Below, piece after piece: positions 58,079 through 64,000 of a stretch of DNA of 64,000 bases. The notes below the pieces were generated by a model. It ran no database searches. It was not told where the DNA came from and saw only the letters and a list, made by a program, of their open reading frames with translations. This DNA comes from DAOUBF01 sp034432795 (GTDB lineage Bacteria > Chloroflexota > Anaerolineae > DSLN01): the NCBI GenBank assembly GCA_034432795.1, contig DAOUBF010000079.1, positions 43,276 through 107,275 on the forward strand, in the 5' to 3' direction. Position 1 is the stretch's first letter. Each line of letters starts with the position of its first letter. A program made the translations under genes and the position numbers.

Positions 58079-60229
58079 TTATCTCCCCCACACTACCTGC
58101 GTTACATTCCCCGGCTCGGCCAACTGTACCTGCTGGCCCGTCTCCAGGTAGGTCAGGGTGAGGGCACCCCTGGCCGGGCAGCACGCCCCAGGGTCTATAG
58201 AGGCAACGATCCGACCATCGGGGGACCAGGCCAGCGGCATGGAAAGGATGAAAGTCCGGTCGTTGATAGACTGGATATCGCTGCCATCCGGGTTAACCGT
58301 GTACAGGCGGAAGACAGGGACGAACATGTTCAGACCGGGGGCGGCCAGGAAGGCAATATGGCCGTCCTCACGTAACCGTGCTGCCTGGACTAGCCACTGC
58401 TCCCCCAGCAATCGCGTTACCTGCGGCGGGTTGCCCGGCGTGGCCAGGTACAACCCTGGCGTTGTGTAAGCCCCACCAGCCGAGGCCAGGAGAATGCGAC
58501 TATCGGGCGTCCAGCGGGCCTCCGGGACGCCGCTATCCGGGATAGTGACTGGCGCGCCGCCTGCCAGAGACACAAGCGCCCATGCATTGCCCTCCCAATG
58601 CTGTTCCCAGACCAGAAGCCACCTGCCGTCGGGCGACCAGGCAGGGCGTAGATAGAGAACAGTATTCACCTGCTGGGCCGGGCGTTGGTCAGCGACAAGC
58701 TGACGTGGCTCGCCGCCCGCCGCCGGGACCACCCATATGCCATCCTGGACGTAAGCGACCTCTGTACCATCCGGCGACCAGGCGGGTTGCGCGGCAATCG
58801 GGCGGTAGGGGTCCTGGGAGGACAGCCGGGCCAATGTCCTTCGTTCGCCGCCGTCAGCGCGAGCCACAACCAGTTCATTGCCTGCGGTATAGGCGATCTG
58901 GGTTCCGTCGGGTGAGACGGCGAAGTCCACGATGCCGCCCGGCTCCTGAGTCAGTTGCATGGGCGGGCCGCCGTCTTTAGGCCAACGCCAAACCTGTGCC
59001 GGGCCATTCTCTGGGCCTGCCAGGAAATACAGGTCAGCGGGCAGGCCCAGGCCGGAGGCATCGCGCACCTGGGGCAGAGGCGGCGGCGCAAAACGGGCCA
59101 ACGTCGCCTGTTCAGCGCCGGGGATAGCCGCGTTGGCGCCGCTTTGCGCATCGGTGATGTGCAGGCCCTGACCGGGGACGCGCACCAGCAACCGCCGTCC
59201 TCCAGGCGCGAAGATGGTCCCTGTCAAGAGGACAGCGCGCTCGCCCTCCACCCGGAGGTCGCTGCCATCCGGGTTCATGGAAGAGAGGATGCCGAACTCG
59301 TCCATAGGCGCCAGGCCGAAGTCCATAAAGGCCACGCGCCCATCGTCGCGCGGGCTGGCCAGGCCGATGAGCGGCTGGTTTTGGAGCGGCACGGGCTGGG
59401 GGTTGGGGCCAGGGGCGAAGCGTTCGCGCTGGCGTTCGGCCCTCGTCCCCCAGAGCGTGCCGTCGCTCAGCCAGAGGTAATCATAGTACTGTTGCAGCAG
59501 GACCGCTGCCGGACTCTCCGCCTCTGCATCTACCAGAACAAGCTGCGGCCTGGCGCCGCTGGCAGGTATGGCCGCCAATGCGGCTAGCCAGCGGCCATCG
59601 GGGGACCAGCCCAGCCTGCCGAGGTGAGCGCCCTCCAGGGGAACGCTCACCTCGGCGGGCACATCCCTCCCGGCCCGGTGGATGCGCAGCTTCGGGCCGA
59701 GGCTATAGGCCAGCTTCATGCCATCGGGAGACCAGGCGATGGAGTCGGGCGGTGCGCCCTCGGCGGGCATGGGCGCCTGATCGTCCACTAAGGCACCCCC
59801 ACTGGGGTAAGCCGCCACCACGATCTGGCCAGTGCGATAGGCCAGGGTACGGCGGTCGGGCGCAACGGCGAAGTCGCTGATCGGCTGGCCCGGCGGCGTG
59901 ACCTCTGTGGGTAGCCCGCCTGTGTAAGGCAGGCGCCAGACACGCGGCTCGCCGTTCGCGTCTGGGGCAATGAAATACAGGTCAGCGGGGAGGGGGAAGG
60001 CGTCTATTTCAGGCAGGCCCGCGCCGCCGGGCGTATGCGTCGGCAGGACGGTTGCCGTCGGCAGGATCGGACCGCGTGGCGGGGTCGCTGTCGCCGCCGG
60101 CGATGTGGGCGTGGCGGCCGCGGCCGGCGGGGTGATCGTGGCCGGTGGCGTCGGCGCGGGCGTGGCGCAGGCTGACAGCACGAACGCGGTCAGGAGCAGC
60201 AGGGAAACAAGGCGTTGTATAGTCGTCAT
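58079..60229 (-). CDS. Lipoprotein with duplicated TolB-like beta-propeller
   Basis: 716 residues. Lipobox LSAC (Cys 21), an Ala/Pro/Thr-rich linker (about 22-70), then two homologous halves. ADLYFIAPDANGEPRVWRLP and SDFAVAPDRRTLAYRTGQIVV in the first match ADLYFLAGPENGPAQVWRWP and VDFAVSPDGTQIAYTAGNELVV in the second. Repeats carry the SPDGxxLAY signature. It likely sits on the outer face of the membrane and binds partners; no catalytic motif. Paralogous relic at 55400. Confidence 0.82.
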   Translation of the reverse strand: MTTIQRLVSLLLLTAFVLSACATPAPTPPATITPPAAAATPTSPAATATPPRGPILPTATVLPTHTPGGAGLPEIDAFPLPADLYFIAPDANGEPRVWRLPYTGGLPTEVTPPGQPISDFAVAPDRRTLAYRTGQIVVAAYPSGGALVDDQAPMPAEGAPPDSIAWSPDGMKLAYSLGPKLRIHRAGRDVPAEVSVPLEGAHLGRLGWSPDGRWLAALAAIPASGARPQLVLVDAEAESPAAVLLQQYYDYLWLSDGTLWGTRAERQRERFAPGPNPQPVPLQNQPLIGLASPRDDGRVAFMDFGLAPMDEFGILSSMNPDGSDLRVEGERAVLLTGTIFAPGGRRLLVRVPGQGLHITDAQSGANAAIPGAEQATLARFAPPPLPQVRDASGLGLPADLYFLAGPENGPAQVWRWPKDGGPPMQLTQEPGGIVDFAVSPDGTQIAYTAGNELVVARADGGERRTLARLSSQDPYRPIAAQPAWSPDGTEVAYVQDGIWVVPAAGGEPRQLVADQRPAQQVNTVLYLRPAWSPDGRWLLVWEQHWEGNAWALVSLAGGAPVTIPDSGVPEARWTPDSRILLASAGGAYTTPGLYLATPGNPPQVTRLLGEQWLVQAARLREDGHIAFLAAPGLNMFVPVFRLYTVNPDGSDIQSINDRTFILSMPLAWSPDGRIVASIDPGACCPARGALTLTYLETGQQVQLAEPGNVTQVVWGR

Positions 60230-60265
60230 GCGTCTGATCCTGGATTTTGAAATGAACGGTATGGA

Positions 60266-60540
60266 TTATACCTGGATGAGGGTGGAATCTGCGACAGCCC
60301 TTGGGCGGACGCGAGCCTCCGTCAAAAGGCGGATGCTCCTCAAGTGGATGTTCAAATCGCAGCCGCTAGTTGATGCGATGGCCTCACAATCGGCCCGACA
60401 GAGCGCCTTATGCACAGCCACGAAGATGTAGCCTCCTCCCGTGTCTTGCCTGTCGCCACATAGCCAGGCAAATCCGGCGAATATGCTGAGGTGTTGGGGT
60501 TGGCTTTGTCAATGACAACCAGGAAGCGATATATCGCGCA
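60266..60540 (-). pseudogene. Decayed HicB-like antitoxin
   Basis: Minus-strand reading gives RFLVVIDKANPNTSAYSPDLPGY then VATGKTREEA, the HicB N-terminal pattern, but with no start codon and a frameshift after it. A second frame continues IHLRSIRLLTEARVRPR and ends ADSTLIQV-stop, resembling the HicB tail. No hicA partner is adjacent. Nothing else coding is seen in 60230-60692. Confidence 0.55.
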
Positions 60541-60692
60541 CTTTCCTCAGACTCTCTATCCTTTCTCTGTTCTTGTTAGTGCCCTGAATTATACGTTTGT
60601 GCCTACTTGCGTCAACCGCTGAAATTCATATATTCAGCATTGTGCGATCGGGACAGAATGGGTCAGTACAAACAAGCAAGGAGGTGCGCTTT

Positions 60693-60899
60693 ATGAAGAT
60701 GCTGAACTTCCTGGCTGGACTTCTCAGCGGCGCGGCTGTTGGCGCTGTGATTGTGCTGCTTTACACGCCCATGCCTGGCGAGGACGTGCGCGAGCAGATT
60801 CGCCTGCGCTTTGAGGAGGCGCAGCAGGAGGCAGAGCGCGCCGCCAGAGAACAGCGGGCGCGGCTGGAACGCGAGTTGGAGCGGATGAAGCGATCTTGA
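60693..60899 (+). CDS. YtxH-like small membrane protein
   Basis: 68 residues. One TM segment with glycine-zipper pattern (LAGLLSGAAVGAVIVLLYTPMPGEDVREQIR), the YtxH signature of G-x3-G helix followed by P-x-x-G-x-x-x-R, then a charged Glu/Arg helix probably forming a coiled coil. AAGGAGG lies 8-9 bp before the ATG. These proteins are associated with stress response and the cell envelope; the exact role is unknown. Confidence 0.8.
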   Translation: MKMLNFLAGLLSGAAVGAVIVLLYTPMPGEDVREQIRLRFEEAQQEAERAAREQRARLERELERMKRS

Positions 60900-61075
60900 A
60901 ATGGGGCGGAACGCCCCAATCCCGATCGGGCCGGACATGCGAGACGGCTGGGTTGACGGTTTACCCCTTTACCAGGGGGAGGAGACCCCGGTCACCGGCT
61001 TATAAACAGCTACAGTGGCCATGTGATTTTCCTCCCGTTTGATATTGGCAGACAATGGACAGATAGAGCCAATGC

Positions 61076-61121
61076 CCCCGCGTGAGGGGCGCGCCTGTTC
61101 AGGTGCGTTCCTCACGCGGGG
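61076..61121. terminator. Strong 12-bp inverted repeat downstream of the 61183 gene
   Basis: CCCCGCGTGAGG (61076-61087) and CCTCACGCGGGG (61110-61121) are perfect complements. No T-tract on either strand, so transcript-end function is uncertain. The 60900-61182 gap otherwise shows no gene. Confidence 0.5.
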
Positions 61122-61182
61122 TCAGGCAAAACAGCGCAGCAACGGCCCTGGCCTCAACAGGCCCGGAGGGCCTGCCTGGCTG

Positions 61183-63294
61183 CTATGCTTTTGCCGCTTC
61201 TTCTGCTGTTTCCTCCAGGCAGAAGCCAGCACTGGCCGAGACGTAGTGCCCCACCGACTGGCTGTTCACAATGGCCCGATCCGCTGCGACGACCCGGATC
61301 ACGTAGCCGCAGGCTTGCATACCGGCGGTGTTGAGGCTCCAGGCATCGCCCGGCGCGGGCGCCGTGTTGGTCAGCCCTGAATTCGGAACCGGCACGCCCA
61401 CACCCGGCGGGTTGATGGCCGGCTCCACGCCCAGGCTGTAGCTTCCCAGATAATCGTCGCGGGCCAGGAACGTGCCGGCCAGGACTGTGCCGATGGCGAA
61501 TTTGCCGCAATCCCCGGTGCCGGTCGTGATGGTGATGGACACCTCAGGCGCCGTATTGTCAAGCTGGACCAGATGGGTGTCTGTCCCCTGGAGGATACCG
61601 CCCCCATCGTACACAGAGAGCCTGACATACCATTTGGCGTCGCCCGCCGTATTCCACTGCGCCAGAACGCTGTTCACGTTTTGCGTAAAGGGCAGATAGT
61701 CAAAGCGCTTGGTGATGGGGTTGGCCTTATGCACACTCGTGTTACCGAACTGGTCCGTGACCACCAGGTCGGTGAGCACGGGCGTCCAGATGAGGCCATC
61801 CTGGCTGACTTCTACCACGTAGGTGTACCCCACCACCGGCGCACCCTGCACCGTGACGCGACCGGCGAAAGGACAGGACCGGCCCAGTGCGTCGGGCGGC
61901 AGGTTGTTAGTAGCAAACACGGCGCTGCTGGTGGTCAGGCCGCTCAGGTTGTCTATATGGGCCACAGGGATGCCGCCAAGGATAGCGATCTTGCCTGCGG
62001 GAGCCTGCGCGGATGGCGCGATGTGGATCAGCGTCTCCTCGCGGTTGCCCCAGGTAGGCACAGTGTTGGGGTTGGCGCAGGGGGCCGGGGTGTTCCAGGA
62101 GAGGATGGCGCGCACGCGCACCACCTTCGGCCCCTTCTCACAGGCCTGGCGATAGGGAGTGAGGTCCACCGGCAGGCGCACAGCGTAATACACCCCCGCC
62201 GGGGGGACATTGGCCAGGTCATACACCTGCACCTGGGCCGTGCCCAGACAGGTCTCAAAGCTGCCGTTGCCGTCAAAGTCCGCCCAGAAGGTAACGTACT
62301 CACGGCTGCCATCGGTGCACGGGCCACCGGAGTAGCCGCTGGTTTTCTTGAGCTGGATGATGCCCACCAGCGTGTCTGGCGTGTTGGGGTCCAACCCGAT
62401 GCACTTCAGTTCCTCAAAGCTGGTGTCGCCGTCCGTCTTGGGAAAGAGCGCCTCCAGGATGCCAGGGTCCAGAGTGATGCCCGGCAACAGGGCAGAAAAC
62501 GCTTCAGCGCTCAGGGTGGTCTGCGCGGAGAGGAAGCTGGCGATCTCTTTGAAGGCGAAGCGATGGGCGGGGACGCCCTTATCCCGGTACAGCGTGGCCA
62601 GTTCTGCCGCTCCCAGGCTTTTGGCCTTCGTCTGGATCGGCGCATCCAGGTCAATGACCTCCGCCAGGTAGGGCGGCAGCTTGATCTTGCCGATCTCCAA
62701 CAGGTCTGGCCAGTGGATAAGGCGGAAAGGCTCTAACTGAATGGTGGCCTCGCGCACATTGCCCCATACGGGCACCCAGTTGGGCTGATTCGCGGGTGGG
62801 GGATTATTCCAGGAGAGGATCGCCCGCATCCGGATCAGAGGGTCAAACAAGCAGAACCTGGGGTGTACATCGGCGGCCAGCGAGACCACGTATTCCAGCC
62901 GCTTGCTTCCCGCGGTCCCCTCCGGGATGTTGAACGCCTGGAAGCTGGTCATGCCCTGGTCTTGCCAGGTCGCCCCATTGTCATACGAGAGGTAGAAGCG
63001 CACGTATTCGGGCGTGCCAGGGCCGCAGACATCCGTACCGTAGCCTGAGGGCTGGTTGATGTAGACCACTGCCTCCAGCCGCTCTTGCTGCGGCTGGTAA
63101 CCTACACAGGCGAGTTCCTCATAGTAGGTGTTGCCGCTGATGGGCAAGACGGGCTTGAAGGGGCTTTCCACCAGGTTACCGAAATAGTTGGGGTTGGTCA
63201 GGAGAAGCACCTTAAACGCCGCGCGTTCCCTGGCATGGGCCTCCTGCATGGCCGCCTGTGACTTCTGAACCGCCTTTTTTAACTCGCTGTCCAT
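61183..63294 (-). CDS. Large protein with duplicated Cys-containing domain, unknown function
   Basis: 703 residues, no signal peptide or TM segment. Two homologous domains: about 50-195 (YEELACVGYQPQQERLEAVV, CGPGTPEYVRFYLSYDNGATW, RAILSWNNPPPANQPNWVPVWGN) and about 285-420 (FEELKCIGLDPNTPDTLVGI, CTDGSREYVTFWADFDGNGSF, RAILSWNTPAPCANPNTVPTWGN). A third region (about 450-690) reads like beta-sandwich repeats. The N-terminus is a charged helix (ELKKAVQKSQAAMQEAHARERAAF). ATG 63294 follows AGGAGG by 9 bp. I recognise no family. Confidence 0.7.
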   Translation of the reverse strand: MDSELKKAVQKSQAAMQEAHARERAAFKVLLLTNPNYFGNLVESPFKPVLPISGNTYYEELACVGYQPQQERLEAVVYINQPSGYGTDVCGPGTPEYVRFYLSYDNGATWQDQGMTSFQAFNIPEGTAGSKRLEYVVSLAADVHPRFCLFDPLIRMRAILSWNNPPPANQPNWVPVWGNVREATIQLEPFRLIHWPDLLEIGKIKLPPYLAEVIDLDAPIQTKAKSLGAAELATLYRDKGVPAHRFAFKEIASFLSAQTTLSAEAFSALLPGITLDPGILEALFPKTDGDTSFEELKCIGLDPNTPDTLVGIIQLKKTSGYSGGPCTDGSREYVTFWADFDGNGSFETCLGTAQVQVYDLANVPPAGVYYAVRLPVDLTPYRQACEKGPKVVRVRAILSWNTPAPCANPNTVPTWGNREETLIHIAPSAQAPAGKIAILGGIPVAHIDNLSGLTTSSAVFATNNLPPDALGRSCPFAGRVTVQGAPVVGYTYVVEVSQDGLIWTPVLTDLVVTDQFGNTSVHKANPITKRFDYLPFTQNVNSVLAQWNTAGDAKWYVRLSVYDGGGILQGTDTHLVQLDNTAPEVSITITTGTGDCGKFAIGTVLAGTFLARDDYLGSYSLGVEPAINPPGVGVPVPNSGLTNTAPAPGDAWSLNTAGMQACGYVIRVVAADRAIVNSQSVGHYVSASAGFCLEETAEEAAKA

Positions 63295-63701
63295 ATCTGT
63301 ATGCCTCCTATGCATGGGTTATGGTCATCGCGGCGCGATAAAAATGGCCGCGCTCAAGAGAGCGATGGAGCCAGGGGCAGCATCGGCAGCGGGCTGGGGA
63401 TCGGGGCACAACTGCGCGACGGGAGAATCTCCCCCAGCGGGTCAACCTTTGACGACGCGGATGCGGCCTTTGCTCCTCAATTGTGGCACCGAACGGAATC
63501 TTCTCTCCTTACTGTGAGTGTTCAGAGTTCAGTGAAGATGGCAGAAACTGCCGTAAGCGGGAGATACAGGGAGATTACACAGGGCGGAAGATGAGCGCGT
63601 TCACCAATTTCTGAACAACCACACATGCCTCCTCAGAGGCTGCATCTTATGGAAATACAGGCCTCCCCCCGAAATGCCTGGGATATCTGGTCTATTCAGA
63701 C
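63295..63701 (-). promoter_or_regulatory. Roughly 400-nt 5' leader of the 61183 gene
   Basis: From the promoter at 63702 to the ATG there is no convincing gene. A 15-codon ORF (GTG 63622 to about 63575, MVVQKLVNALIFRPV) has AGGAGG 5 nt upstream. Long leaders often hold regulatory RNA, but no motif is recognised. Confidence 0.35.
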
Positions 63702-63729
63702 ATTATAAGTCAAAATAAGGACTTGTCAA
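63702..63729 (-). promoter_or_regulatory. Promoter upstream of the 61183 gene
   Basis: Minus strand TTGACA (63724-63729), 16-bp spacer, TATAAT (63702-63707), in an AT-rich pocket. Confidence 0.8.
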
Positions 63730-63840
63730 TACCTAAGTTTGTTATGTCAGTGCTGAAATACGATGTAGTTGCCCCTTTACAGGGCCACCTGGCCTGGCCG
63801 AAATACTCTGGACTTGGGAGGATTTCAGGGTATGTTCCTG

Positions 63841-63911
63841 GGCTAACGGCCTGCGCTTCACCTGCGCCGAGCACAGCGGAGCGGCGTCAGGTGCACGCGT
63901 GGGTTTTGTCC
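63841..63911 (-). repeat. attC-like imperfect palindrome (possible)
   Basis: Minus strand runs from GCGTGCACCTGACGCC through a 12-nt middle to GGCGCAGGTGAAGCGC and then GTTAGCC, one mismatch from the integron core GTTRRRY. The opposite core is not recognisable. Arms CACCTG/CAGGTG and GCC/GGC pair with small bulges, as attC sites do. Confidence 0.35.
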
Positions 63912-63977
63912 TGGGAAAGGCTCTCGATGTCTTCCTTTGTTCATCCATCTTCTTATCTTCACAGTTCTCTTCGCCAT
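63858..63977 (-). CDS. Possible 39-residue basic peptide
   Basis: ATG 63977 to TGA 63858, starting MAKRTVKIRRWMNKGRHREPF, very Arg/Lys-rich. GGGG lies about 10 nt upstream. The stop falls inside the attC-like palindrome, as in integron cassettes. Coding status is doubtful at this length. Confidence 0.25.
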   Translation of the reverse strand: MAKRTVKIRRWMNKGRHREPFPGQNPRVHLTPLRCARRR

Positions 63978-64000
63978 ACGTTTCCCCTGAATCAGCTACG

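Noticed and set aside
63301..63594. Plus-strand frame upstream of the large protein
   Set aside because: It has no ribosome site or recognisable domain, is low in complexity, and lies in the 5' leader of the opposite-strand gene.
1..64000. CRISPR arrays, tRNA/rRNA genes, complete insertion sequences or prophage
   Set aside because: No regularly spaced direct repeats with unique spacers, no GTTCRANNC-type tRNA arm in a cloverleaf context, no transposase or phage structural gene was seen. A covariance scan would be needed to exclude a missed tRNA.

Overview
The window is a GC-rich, gene-dense bacterial chromosome segment. Gene content fits a member of the Chloroflexota (Anaerolineae-like). The signs are a LysW-type amino-acid pathway, a split ferredoxin-linked glutamate synthase, a tungsten aldehyde:ferredoxin oxidoreductase, a SAM-I riboswitch on metH, a type 2 isopentenyl diphosphate isomerase, many Pro/Thr-rich lipoproteins with beta-propeller or TPR domains, and abundant intergenic repeats. 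The phylum assignment is inference from gene content. I found no rRNA, tRNA, CRISPR array, prophage or complete insertion sequence.

Layout. (1) 1-6.9 kb: nitrogen assimilation, with two ferredoxin/FMN glutamate-synthase-like subunits (the first degenerate and cut by the window edge), glutamine synthetase, and a glutaminase/GXGXG fusion. (2) 7.3-14 kb: methionine and one-carbon metabolism. A consensus promoter, SAM-I riboswitch and terminator precede metH; a VapBC-like toxin-antitoxin pair separates metH from a homocysteine methyltransferase/MTHFR fusion. (3) 14-21.4 kb: lipoprotein hydrolase, NAD-dependent DNA ligase, a two-component system whose mRNA looks leaderless, and a PurM/HypE-like protein preceded by a 17-codon ORF and a strong hairpin. 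(4) 21.5-29.8 kb: argG-argH-lysW-lysX-lysY-lysZ-lysJ-lysK. A perfect-consensus promoter, a 28-codon leader ORF with three clustered Arg codons and an intrinsic terminator precede it, which looks like arginine-responsive attenuation and suggests that the LysW pathway here makes arginine. (5) 29.8-35 kb: mnmA-iscS, a dual-specificity phosphatase, malQ, and a glycine-rich membrane protein. (6) 35-42.6 kb: two methyltransferases, a glycosyltransferase and a flippase-like membrane protein (probable envelope glycolipid set), then GNAT, polyprenyl synthase and IPP isomerase, then acyl carrier protein. (7) 42.6-51.2 kb: divergent TPR/beta-propeller genes, an FTR1 iron permease with a DtxR/IdeR-like box, an HNH nuclease, LMW phosphatase, an unknown nucleotidyltransferase-like gene and a tungsten AOR. 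(8) 51.2-64 kb: a terminated leader RNA before a cold-shock gene, a ClC channel, GNAT, a lower-GC secreted peptidase/lipoprotein module beside a relic of a beta-propeller gene, a decayed HicB-like antitoxin, a YtxH-like protein, and a large three-part protein of unknown function.

Two repeat systems run through the segment. One is intergenic, with short-loop G-runs of G-quadruplex type. The other is a set of degenerate 7-bp tandem arrays, three of them arranged as inverted pairs inside open reading frames (the glutaminase/GXGXG gene, metH and a methyltransferase) without breaking the frame.
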